Part shown: one piece after another, positions 38,127 to 44,994 of the stretch | Layout: every line of letters starts with the position of its first letter | How positions within the stretch are numbered: position 1 is the first letter of the stretch | DNA from: Pedobacter aquatilis | GTDB taxonomy: Bacteria > Bacteroidota > Bacteroidia > Sphingobacteriales > Sphingobacteriaceae | NCBI RefSeq assembly: GCF_030409415.1 | Contig: NZ_JAUFPW010000036.1 | Span: 248,001 to 312,000, forward strand | DNA length: 64,000 nt | Reading direction: 5' to 3' | Translations under genes and position numbers: made by a program | The notes under the pieces: generated by a model | Database searches by the model: none | What the model was told of the DNA's origin: nothing | What the model saw: only the letters and a program-made list of their open reading frames with translations

Positions 38127-39812
38127 ATGGAAAATAAAACCATCGCCCGTACCCTACGTCTTTTGTCGCAGTTAATGGAACTGCATGAAGAGAATCCTTT
38201 CAAAATTAAATCTATTGCAAACGCCTATTTCAAGGTTGATAAATTACCTTTTGCCTTAAAAGATACACCAATTGAAGAAATAGATAAAATTGATGGAATT
38301 GGGAAAGGTCTGGCTTCAAAAATAATTGAGCTTTTACAAACAGGCGAGCTTAAAGAGTTAACCGATATTCTTCAGCAAACACCAGAAGGCATTATAGAAA
38401 TGCTGGGTATTAAAGGAATCGGACCAAAAAAAATTCTTATTATCTGGAGAGATTTAAACATCGAAAGTATAGGGGAATTATATTATGCCTGTAATGAAAA
38501 TAGATTAATTGAAGCTAAAGGCTTCGGTTTAAAAACGCAGGAAGAGATTAAAAAGGCCATCGAATTTAAGTTGGCAGCCAACGGTAGGTTTTTATTTGCC
38601 CAGGTAGAAAGTTTTGCCGATTCTATTTTAGATGAACTTTCGAGATGGTTAATTGGCGTAGACCACCATGCTTCTATCGCTTTTGCTGGTCAGTACCGTA
38701 GAGCTTGTGAAATTATTGATGAACTCGAAATTGTTATCTGCACTGAGGATATAGACCGTGTAATTTTTGAGTTGCCAAATTTTGAAAAATTATCACTCAT
38801 TGCTGGCGAAGAAGCATTTATAACCACAACCGAAGCCGGTTTAAGAATTAAAATTATCGTAGTAGAGAAAGCTGATTTTTACTTAGAGTGGTTTAAGCTA
38901 ACTGGGAACGCAGAACATGTACAAAAAGTTTTGGCATTAGCCAGTGATGGTCCTTTTGTAAATGAGCAAGAAATTTACAGCAAAGCTGGATTAGCTTTTA
39001 TTGAACCAGAATTGCGTGAGGATTTTGATGAAATTGAACTGGCAAAAGTTAACCAACTTCCTACACTAATCAAATATGATGATTTAAAAGGCAGTTTACA
39101 TAACCATTCTACATGGAGCGATGGTGTGCATACACTCGAACAAATGGCAGTTTACTGCAAGGACATGCTAAATCTGCAATATCTTGGCATTTGCGACCAC
39201 TCAAAAACTGCAGTTTACGCAAAAGGACTAAATGAGCAACGTGTTTTTGGTCAGCACCGGGAAATTGATGAATTGAACAAAAAGTTAGCACCATTCAAAA
39301 TTTTTAAAGGTATTGAGAGCGATATTTTAAGCGATGGTTCTTTAGATTATGCTGATGAAATTTTGAAAACTTTTGATTTTGTTGTAGCATCAGTTCATAG
39401 CAATTTGCGAATGGATGAGGCAAAGGCTACGGCTCGTTTATTAAAGGCCATTGAAAACCCTTACACTACCATTTTAGGTCACCCAACAGGGCGATTATTG
39501 TTAAGTCGTGCTGGTTATCCTATTGATTATAAAAAAATTATTGATGCTTGTGCCGCAAATAATGTCGTTATCGAAATCAACGCTAATCCGCTTCGTTTAG
39601 ATTTAGATTGGCGCTGGCATCGCTATGCTTTAGAAAAAGGCGTTTTGCTTTCTATAAATCCAGATGCGCACAGAACTGAAGGTTTTCATGATATGAAATA
39701 TGGAATTTTGGTTGCCCGTAAAGGTGGCTTAAGTGCAGAAAAGTGTTTGAATGCGTTTTCGTTGGAAGAAATAACGGAATATTTTGAAGGTAAAAAAGGG
39801 TTTAGGGTTTAG
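38127..39812 (+). CDS. PolX-like protein: degenerate polymerase domain with PHP phosphoesterase domain
   Basis: A 561-residue protein with the layout of bacterial DNA polymerase X. Order: helix-hairpin-helix 8-kDa-like region (1-150), X-family nucleotidyltransferase domain (150-310), PHP domain (about 322-561). The PHP metal site is intact: LHNHSTWSDG, ICDHSK, GIESDIL, VVASVHSN, LGHPTGRLL, INANPLRL and NPDAHR. The polymerase site is not. The usual G-S-x-R-R is GQYRR (188-192), the catalytic Asp-x-Asp pair is Glu199-Leu-Glu201, and the third Asp is Lys242. It may act as a nuclease or phosphoesterase only. The stop codon lies in a (TTTAGGG) array. Confidence 0.9.
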   Translation: MENKTIARTLRLLSQLMELHEENPFKIKSIANAYFKVDKLPFALKDTPIEEIDKIDGIGKGLASKIIELLQTGELKELTDILQQTPEGIIEMLGIKGIGPKKILIIWRDLNIESIGELYYACNENRLIEAKGFGLKTQEEIKKAIEFKLAANGRFLFAQVESFADSILDELSRWLIGVDHHASIAFAGQYRRACEIIDELEIVICTEDIDRVIFELPNFEKLSLIAGEEAFITTTEAGLRIKIIVVEKADFYLEWFKLTGNAEHVQKVLALASDGPFVNEQEIYSKAGLAFIEPELREDFDEIELAKVNQLPTLIKYDDLKGSLHNHSTWSDGVHTLEQMAVYCKDMLNLQYLGICDHSKTAVYAKGLNEQRVFGQHREIDELNKKLAPFKIFKGIESDILSDGSLDYADEILKTFDFVVASVHSNLRMDEAKATARLLKAIENPYTTILGHPTGRLLLSRAGYPIDYKKIIDACAANNVVIEINANPLRLDLDWRWHRYALEKGVLLSINPDAHRTEGFHDMKYGILVARKGGLSAEKCLNAFSLEEITEYFEGKKGFRV

Positions 39813-39855
39813 GGTTTAGGGTTTAGGGTTTAGGGTTTAGGGTTTAGGGTTTAGG
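39798..39855. repeat. heptanucleotide (TTTAGGG) tandem array, 8 copies
   Basis: A perfect run of TTTAGGG: GGG, seven full units and a final TTTAGG. The unit equals the plant telomere repeat; here it is simply a microsatellite. The first unit and a half encode the last residues and TAG stop of the PolX-like gene (FRV stop). Because seven is not a multiple of three, changes in copy number before the stop would alter the C-terminus, though the stop itself sits near the first units. Confidence 0.97.
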
Positions 39856-39912
39856 ATAAAACAATCTGGAATCTAAATCTTCAAAATCAATCCGAAGGAA
39901 AAGATCTTTTAA

Positions 39913-39920
39913 TATCTTTG
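39913..39920 (+). promoter_or_regulatory. minus-7 promoter element of the DUF4254 gene
   Basis: TATCTTTG matches the TAnnTTTG consensus and lies only 4 bases before the ATG at 39925. If used, the transcript would begin at or inside the start codon region. The minus-33 TTTG is not clear. Confidence 0.35.
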
Positions 39921-39924
39921 CCCC

Positions 39925-40530
39925 ATGATAAGTAAAATTGCCAACCGCGTATTTAATCAAGTTATTATAGATTATCACAAGTTTGATAATATTGACCAGC
40001 CGGTTGAAAACCCATTTGATGCAGAAAGTTTGGAGCATTTATTTTATGTTAAAAACTGGATTGACACCGCTCAATGGCATATGGAAGACGTTGTTCGTAA
40101 CCCCCAAATCGACCCAACTGAAGGTTTAAATTGGAAGAGAAGAATTGATGCACAAAACCAGGTTCGTACGGATATGGTGGAGTTTATTGATGGTTATTTC
40201 TTAAATCTTTACCAGGGAATTTCGGCTTTACCGGATGCGAAAATTAATACGGAAAGTCCGGCTTGGGCAATAGATAGACTTTCGATTTTGGCATTGAAAA
40301 TTTACCATATGCAGGAAGAAGCTGAACGCGAAAGCGCAACTGCTGAGCATCGTGATACCTGCCAAAGCAAATTAAATGTTTTGTTATCGCAACGCGATGA
40401 TTTATCGCAAAGTATTGATGAATTATTGGCTGATATTGAGGCGGGAAAAAAATTCATGAAAGTGTACAAGCAAATGAAAATGTACAACGACCCGAGTTTA
40501 AATCCGGTTTTGTACAAAGAGAAAGGATAA
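39925..40530 (+). CDS. DUF4254 family protein
   Basis: A 201-residue all-helical cytoplasmic protein of the DUF4254 family, a Bacteroidota family with no known function. Recognisable parts are the N-terminal HYKFDNIDQPVENPFDAESLEHLFYVKNWIDTAQWHMED-type region (residues about 15-50), LNWKRRIDAQNQVRTDMVEFID and AERESATAEHRDTC. The second half is coiled-coil-like. It is followed by glycosyltransferase and SixA genes, and DUF4254 genes often sit beside a GT9 glycosyltransferase in this phylum, which hints at envelope polysaccharide work. Confidence 0.9.
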   Translation: MISKIANRVFNQVIIDYHKFDNIDQPVENPFDAESLEHLFYVKNWIDTAQWHMEDVVRNPQIDPTEGLNWKRRIDAQNQVRTDMVEFIDGYFLNLYQGISALPDAKINTESPAWAIDRLSILALKIYHMQEEAERESATAEHRDTCQSKLNVLLSQRDDLSQSIDELLADIEAGKKFMKVYKQMKMYNDPSLNPVLYKEKG

Positions 40531-40555
40531 AAGAGCAAAGAATAAAGATAAAAAG

Positions 40556-40592
40556 TCGTCATTAAGATTGCTTCGTGCCTTACAATGATGGC
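40556..40592. repeat. CGTCATT/GCAATCTT-type intergenic repeat, copy 2
   Basis: GTCGTCATTAAGATTGCTTC, then GTGCCTTACAATGATGGC, is the degenerate form of the CGTCATTGCGAGGCACGAAG element. The copy at 44866-44893 has the same ATTGCTTCGTGCCTCGCAATGACGAC order. The repeat overlaps an upstream in-frame ATG of the GT9 gene (40587), which argues that the true start is the later ATG. Confidence 0.65.
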
Positions 40593-40607
40593 CGACTTAC
40601 AAAAACC

Positions 40608-41639
40608 ATGGCAGCAACCCAAAAAATTATCGTTCTACGTTTTTCGGCCATGGGCGATGTTGCGATGGTAGCTTCTGTTTTAAAGGAATTTTCAGTTCAA
40701 AATCCATCAACGGAAATTATAATTGTTAGTCGCGAGGCTTTTAAGCCATTTTTTGATGGAATTGAAAACCTTACCTTTCATGCAATCCAGCCTAAAACTA
40801 TTCACAAGGGAATTTCTGGCTTATATAAGTTATTTCAAGAGCTTAGCACTTACAAAGCAACTGCAATTGCAGATTTACACGATAATTTAAGAAGCAGAGC
40901 ACTTTCTACTTTTTTTAGGTTATCAGGTTTAAAAATAAGAAGAATTGATAAAGGTAGAAGCGAAAAAAAAGCACTTACCCGTTCCAAGAATAAAATTTTT
41001 AAAAAATTAAAGTTAACTGTTGAACGCTACGCTGATGTTTTCAGAATGCTTGGGTTTCCAATTTCTTTAAATCATAAATTGGTTCCTGCTCCACATGAAA
41101 TCCCTACAAAAGCTAAAAGTTTATTTGAAGATAGTGACAAAAAGAAGGTGGGCATTTCTCCTTTTGCCCAGCATATTTATAAAGTTTACCCATTAGAAAA
41201 GATGGAAAAAGTTGTTGCTCATCTATCTAATCTGGGTTACGAACTTTTCATTTTCGGTGGCGGAAAAACTGAACAATCAACCGCTGAGCAATGGTCTAAA
41301 ACTTATTCAAACACTCATAATTTAATCGGCAATTTTAACCTGACTGAAGAACTTGCCATTATTTCAAATCTTGATTTGATGCTAAGTATGGATTCATCCG
41401 GTATGCACATGGCTTCTTTAGTTGGTGTCCCTGCAGTTTCTATTTGGGGCCCAACACATCCTTACGCTGGCTTTTTGGGTTATGGTCAATTGGAAAGCGA
41501 TTGTATTCAAATTGAAAACCCTGCACGGCCAAATTCTATTTATGGAAACAAACCTTGCTTATGCGGTGTTGAAAGTTGTATGGACTTAATTGAGCCTCAA
41601 ACAATCGTTAATAAAATTAAAAAGAAACTAAATGGCTAA
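40608..41639 (+). CDS. glycosyltransferase family 9 (heptosyltransferase-like)
   Basis: A 343-residue GT-B enzyme from the ATG at 40608 (MAATQKIIVLRFSAMGDVAMV). An in-frame ATG 33 bases earlier falls inside a repeat and is less likely. N-terminal Rossmann-like half: LRFSAMGDVAMVASVLKEF; C-terminal half: VGISPFAQHIYKVYPLEKMEKV, ELFIFGGGKTE and MLSMDSSGMHMASLVGVPAVSIWGPT, the GT9 signature. Such enzymes add heptose or related sugars to the lipopolysaccharide core. It overlaps the SixA gene by 8 bases and follows the DUF4254 gene. Confidence 0.93.
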   Translation: MAATQKIIVLRFSAMGDVAMVASVLKEFSVQNPSTEIIIVSREAFKPFFDGIENLTFHAIQPKTIHKGISGLYKLFQELSTYKATAIADLHDNLRSRALSTFFRLSGLKIRRIDKGRSEKKALTRSKNKIFKKLKLTVERYADVFRMLGFPISLNHKLVPAPHEIPTKAKSLFEDSDKKKVGISPFAQHIYKVYPLEKMEKVVAHLSNLGYELFIFGGGKTEQSTAEQWSKTYSNTHNLIGNFNLTEELAIISNLDLMLSMDSSGMHMASLVGVPAVSIWGPTHPYAGFLGYGQLESDCIQIENPARPNSIYGNKPCLCGVESCMDLIEPQTIVNKIKKKLNG

Positions 41640-42129
41640 GCAGTTATTATTGGTGCGACACGGAAAATCGGATTGGGGAAATTTAGGCTTAAAAGATTTT
41701 GACCGCCCACTTAACAAACGCGGTAAAGAAAATGCACCAGAAATGGCAGAACGTTTAATAAATAGAGGCTTTAAGTTTGATTTGATAGTAAGTAGCCCGG
41801 CGAAGCGAGCAAAATCTACCGCTAAATTTTTCGCAGAGGCTTATCAAGTTGAAGAAATTCAGTATGAGGAATCTATTTATGAAGCTTCTTCATCAACACT
41901 TTTAAAAGTTGTGAATAATTTGGATGATAGTGCAAACACGGTATTAATGCTTGGGCATAATCCGGGTTTCACGGATTTAGCCAATGAATTAAGTGATGCA
42001 GATATATACAATATCCCAACTGCTGGTATGGTGTTAATTTCTTTTCCTTTTGATTCATGGCAAATGGTGAGTAAAGGAACAGGAGATTTGGTTTTCTTTG
42101 ATTATCCGAAGAACACGGATGAAACTTAA
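41632..42129 (+). CDS. sixA: SixA-type phosphohistidine phosphatase
   Basis: A 165-residue histidine phosphatase. The catalytic RHG is Arg9-His10-Gly11 in LLLVRHGKSDWGN, and the second catalytic His109 is in VLMLGHNPGFTDLANEL. SixA removes phosphate from phosphorylated His on signalling proteins, for example Hpt domains; an Hpt protein is encoded about 6 kb upstream, which may be coincidence. It is cytoplasmic. The start overlaps the GT9 stop by 8 bases, so it is translationally coupled. Confidence 0.9.
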   Translation: MAKQLLLVRHGKSDWGNLGLKDFDRPLNKRGKENAPEMAERLINRGFKFDLIVSSPAKRAKSTAKFFAEAYQVEEIQYEESIYEASSSTLLKVVNNLDDSANTVLMLGHNPGFTDLANELSDADIYNIPTAGMVLISFPFDSWQMVSKGTGDLVFFDYPKNTDET

Positions 42130-42162
42130 TTTTTGCGGCGGATTGAAAAGCTGTAAAATATT

Positions 42163-42236
42163 TTTTGCCACGGAAATACGGAAGACACGGAAAATATTTT
42201 GAACCGTCATTTCGACCTTAGTGGAGAAATCTTTTC
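42163..42236. repeat. GCCACGGAA and CGTCATTTCGACC intergenic repeats, side by side
   Basis: GCCACGGAAATACGGAAGAC, then ACGGAAAAT (42168-42197), is a unit of the family seen at 31344-31520. It is followed by GAACCGTCATTTCGACC, TTAGTGGAGAAATCTTTT (42202-42236), the reverse complement of the copy at 30389-30424. Two repeat families thus abut downstream of sixA. Confidence 0.7.
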
Positions 42237-42311
42237 CATTTGTTGATAATAGATATTTAAAAATTAATTCCATTTAGCTGCCTATATATTTCCCAAAATC
42301 ACAGTACTCTA

Positions 42312-42395
42312 TTAAATAAACCTGATAAAACGTAAAGCCCGCAAGCGAGATACGAGCAAGGATTTGAAGTGATAGCAGGGCTGAAAAATCAAAAG
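42312..42395 (-). repeat. dispersed ~110-bp repeat, copy A2 (reversed, shortened)
   Basis: Read on the minus strand this contains AGCCCTGCTATCACTTCAAATC and, after a spacer, TTTTATCAGGTTTATTTAA, matching the blocks of copies A1 and A4. The AAAAAGTATTT block is lost. The remainder of 42130-42582 holds the repeats above and a minus-7-like TATCTTTG at 42461-42468 for the DUF4290 gene. Confidence 0.6.
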
Positions 42396-42460
42396 AACCA
42401 CAGAACGTACATTTCCAAAAAAATCTAAAATCATAAATCTGCAATCGTAAATAATTTTAC

Positions 42461-42468
42461 TATCTTTG
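42461..42468 (+). promoter_or_regulatory. minus-7 promoter element of the DUF4290 gene
   Basis: TATCTTTG matches TAnnTTTG and lies about 115 bases before the ATG. The base run after it (AAATACAAAT) resembles the CTTTG-N5-CAAAG operator found at 51865 and 52931, but the second arm is imperfect. Confidence 0.4.
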
Positions 42469-42582
42469 AAATACAAATAACGAAAGTCCGGCAATAGACA
42501 TTTCGGTGAATTCTTAACCTCATCTCCTCTGGTTATTTCATAATTCGTATCGCCGGAAAATTTACCCATTAATTATCTATAC

Positions 42583-43260
42583 ATGAATTTTGATTATAAT
42601 ACTACGCGTAGCCATTTGATTTTATCAGAATATGGCCGCAATGTTCAAAACATGGTGAAATATATTTGCGAATTACCCACCATTGAAGAACGAAATAAAT
42701 ATGCCCAGGCGGTGATTGACCTAATGGGATTTCTGCAACCGCATTTGCGTGATGTTGCCGATTTTAAGCATAAACTTTGGGACCATTTACATATTATTTC
42801 TGGCTACCAGATTGATGTGGAAAGTCCATATCCGAAGCCTTTGCCCGAAAATGCATTTAAAAAACCAGAGCCACTGCCTTATCCTCAACAAAGAATTACC
42901 TACAAACATTACGGTAAAACGGTTGAGAATTTAATTGAAAAGGCCATGCGTGAAGAGAATCCGGAGCATAAAAAAGCTATGGTTCAAGGGATAGCAAACT
43001 TTATGAAAATGGCTTATGTTACCTGGAATAAAGATAATGTGAGCGATGATACCATCATTAAAGATTTAAAATACCTTTCTGGCGGTTTACTATCTCTTGA
43101 TGAGGGTGTAAATCTGGCGAAAGTTGAATTTAGATCGCAAAATCCTCGTCAGAATAATAACAACAATCGCGGACGAAATAATAACAATAATAACGGCAAA
43201 AACCGTCAGAATAATAACAACAATCGCGGACGAAATAATAACAATAAACCTAAATATTAA
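42583..43260 (+). CDS. DUF4290 family protein with Asn-rich repeat tail
   Basis: A 225-residue cytoplasmic protein. Residues 1-185 are the helical DUF4290 domain of Bacteroidota (MNFDYNTTRSHLILSEYGRN and the following NMVKYICELPTIEERNKYAQ). The tail (about residues 189-225) is Asn/Arg/Gly-rich, made of NNNNRGR-type units and ending NKPKY. It is coded by a 44-bp perfect direct repeat (43147-43190 and 43204-43247). The tail looks disordered and basic, as in RNA-binding RGG-like proteins. Function is unknown. It lies before murA, an order I recall as common in the phylum. Confidence 0.9.
   Translation: MNFDYNTTRSHLILSEYGRNVQNMVKYICELPTIEERNKYAQAVIDLMGFLQPHLRDVADFKHKLWDHLHIISGYQIDVESPYPKPLPENAFKKPEPLPYPQQRITYKHYGKTVENLIEKAMREENPEHKKAMVQGIANFMKMAYVTWNKDNVSDDTIIKDLKYLSGGLLSLDEGVNLAKVEFRSQNPRQNNNNNRGRNNNNNNGKNRQNNNNNRGRNNNNKPKY
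43147..43247. repeat. 44-bp direct repeat inside the DUF4290 gene
   Basis: CGTCAGAATAATAACAACAA and the next 24 bases at 43147-43190 recur exactly at 43204-43247, 57 bases apart. The period is a multiple of three, so copy-number change keeps frame and would only lengthen or shorten the Asn-rich tail. Confidence 0.95.
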
Positions 43261-43267
43261 CCAAAAC

Positions 43268-43333
43268 GTCATTCTGAACTTGATTCAGAATCTCAAAGAT
43301 AGATGCTGAAATAAATTCAGCATAACGAAAGAG
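43268..43333. repeat. CGTCATTCTGAAC-type intergenic repeat, copy 3
   Basis: CGTCATTCTGAACTTGATTC with AGAATCT, then GATGCTGAAATAAATTCAGC, form two short inverted repeats between DUF4290 and murA. The same GAAATAAATTCAG core recurs at 44787-44850. Confidence 0.7.
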
Positions 43334-43351
43334 TTAGCAAAAGAAAGATAT

Positions 43352-44677
43352 ATGAACGCATTTGAAATAACAGGCGGAATTAAATTAAAAGGCGAAATCA
43401 CTCCACAAGGCGCCAAAAACGAGGCTTTACAGATTTTATCAGCTGTTTTGCTTACCGAAAAGAAAGTAACCATCAGCAACATTCCTGATATTAAGGATGT
43501 AAATAAGCTGATTGAATTATTAGGTGATTTAGGTGTGGCGGTTGAGCGTATTAATAAAGATACTTACACTTTTGAAGCTAAAAATATTGATTTAAACTTC
43601 TTTGAATCTGAAACTTTTAAAGCTAAAGGTGGCGGATTACGCGGTTCTATTATGATTGTTGGTCCGTTGTTGGCTCGTTTTGGTAAGGCTGCAATACCAA
43701 AACCAGGTGGCGATAAAATTGGAAGAAGAAGATTAGATACGCACTTTATTGGTTTCGAAAAATTAGGTGCAAAGTTTGTTTACGATAGCAAAAAAGCTTT
43801 TTTTAATGTTGATGCAACCAACTTAAAAGGTGCCTATATTCTTCTAGATGAAGCTTCGGTAACTGGAACAGCAAATATTGTGATGGCAGCTGTTTTGGCT
43901 AAAGGCATTACAACTATTTATAATGCTGCTTGCGAACCATATTTGCAACAACTTTGCAAAATGCTTAACCGCATGGGCGCAAAAATTTCGGGCATTGGTT
44001 CTAATTTATTGACTATTGAAGGTGTAGAAGTATTAGGCGGCACAGAACATAGAATGTTGCCTGATATGATTGAAATTGGTTCTTTCATCGGTATGGCAGC
44101 AATGACTGAATCTGAAATTACCATCAAGAATGTTTGTTACGATGAACTTGGTGTAATTCCTGAAGTTTTCAAAAAATTAGGCATTAAATTAGAGCGCAAA
44201 GGCGATGATATTTATGTTCCATCGCAAAAGCATTACGAAATTGATACATTTATTGATGGTTCGATTTTAACAATTGCCGATTCTCCTTGGCCGGGTTTTA
44301 CGCCTGATTTATTGAGTATTGTTTTAGTTGTGGCTACGCAGGCTAAAGGAAACGTTTTAATTCACCAGAAAATGTTCGAAAGCCGTTTGTTCTTCGTAGA
44401 TAAATTGATTGATATGGGTGCTCAAATTATTCTTTGCGACCCACATCGTGCTACGGTTAATGGTATCGATAAAAAATATAAACTTCGCGGTATTAGCATG
44501 ACTTCTCCAGATATTAGAGCTGGTGTTTCATTGTTGATTGCTGCATTATCTGCAGAAGGCAAATCGACCATTTACAATATCGAACAAATTGAACGTGGTT
44601 ACCAGGATATTGATACGCGTTTACGTGCTTTAGGTGCGCAAATTAAACGTGTTAATGCTGATGCGCCAAGCCACTAG
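43352..44677 (+). CDS. murA: UDP-N-acetylglucosamine 1-carboxyvinyltransferase
   Basis: A 441-residue cytoplasmic enzyme that starts peptidoglycan precursor synthesis by adding enolpyruvate to UDP-GlcNAc. It has two inside-out alpha/beta barrels. The catalytic loop, normally PGGCxIG, is PKPGGDKIGRRRLDTH here, with Asp121 in place of the fosfomycin-reactive Cys (Cys115 in E. coli). Such Cys-to-Asp enzymes are active but fosfomycin-insensitive. Other landmarks: GAKNEAL at the start (residues 20-26) and SPDIRAGVSLLIAALSAEGKS near the C-terminus. Strong terminator downstream. Confidence 0.97.
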   Translation: MNAFEITGGIKLKGEITPQGAKNEALQILSAVLLTEKKVTISNIPDIKDVNKLIELLGDLGVAVERINKDTYTFEAKNIDLNFFESETFKAKGGGLRGSIMIVGPLLARFGKAAIPKPGGDKIGRRRLDTHFIGFEKLGAKFVYDSKKAFFNVDATNLKGAYILLDEASVTGTANIVMAAVLAKGITTIYNAACEPYLQQLCKMLNRMGAKISGIGSNLLTIEGVEVLGGTEHRMLPDMIEIGSFIGMAAMTESEITIKNVCYDELGVIPEVFKKLGIKLERKGDDIYVPSQKHYEIDTFIDGSILTIADSPWPGFTPDLLSIVLVVATQAKGNVLIHQKMFESRLFFVDKLIDMGAQIILCDPHRATVNGIDKKYKLRGISMTSPDIRAGVSLLIAALSAEGKSTIYNIEQIERGYQDIDTRLRALGAQIKRVNADAPSH

Positions 44678-44734
44678 AAAGTTGAAAGTAAAAAAATTGA
44701 AAGTAAAGACTAAAGCTTAAATAGCGTAATGCAA

Positions 44735-44769
44735 AAGGCCCGGGTAATTTCTTATCCGGGCCTTCTTTT
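44735..44769 (+). terminator. Rho-independent terminator of murA
   Basis: AAGGCCCGG (44735-44743), a 12-base loop and CCGGGCCTT (44756-44764) are followed by CTTTTG. The GC-rich 9-bp stem is 60 bases past the murA stop codon. Confidence 0.9.
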
Positions 44770-44786
44770 GTTTCAATAGGTTTAGG

Positions 44787-44994
44787 AAATTCGTCATGTT
44801 GAATTTATTTCAGCATCTCTAACATGAAGACCCTGAAATAAATTCAGGGTGACGGCCGCTGTAGGATTGCTTCGTGCCTCGCAATGACGACGGGTTTATG
44901 AAGGATCAGATTAGAGGACAATGAAACCCCTATGTCTAATTGTCTATTTCCAATTTTACCTCATCCATCTTCCCTCACACATCTTCCATTCTCC
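44787..44994. repeat. mosaic of intergenic repeats between murA and the cystathionine beta-synthase gene
   Basis: CGTCATGTTGAATTTATTTC, AGCATCTC and CCTGAAATAAATTCAGGGTGA (44831-44851) form inverted repeats; ATTGCTTCGTGCCTCGCAATG with ACGACGG follows (44866-44893). The last part has ATCTTCCCTCACACATCTTCC, related to 37998-38100. No gene is supported in this 300-base gap. Confidence 0.6.

Noticed and set aside
39798-39855. (TTTAGGG) array as a true telomere or eukaryotic contamination
   Set aside because: It is embedded between ordinary bacterial genes and overlaps the end of one of them, so it is a bacterial microsatellite.
40575-40607. N-terminal extension of the GT9 glycosyltransferase (11 residues)
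   Set aside because: The extension lies inside a CGTCATT-type repeat; MAATQKIIVLRFSAMGD is the usual family start.
42312-42569. Minus-strand frame of 85 codons downstream of sixA
   Set aside because: It runs through repeat copy A2 and other AT-rich intergenic DNA, has irregular composition (Phe/Arg/Ile-rich) and no ribosome binding site, so it is treated as a chance frame.
43090-43309. Frames on both strands in the Asn-rich repeat of the DUF4290 gene
   Set aside because: They are products of the low-complexity AAT/AAC repeat and have only Ile/Val/Thr-rich runs.
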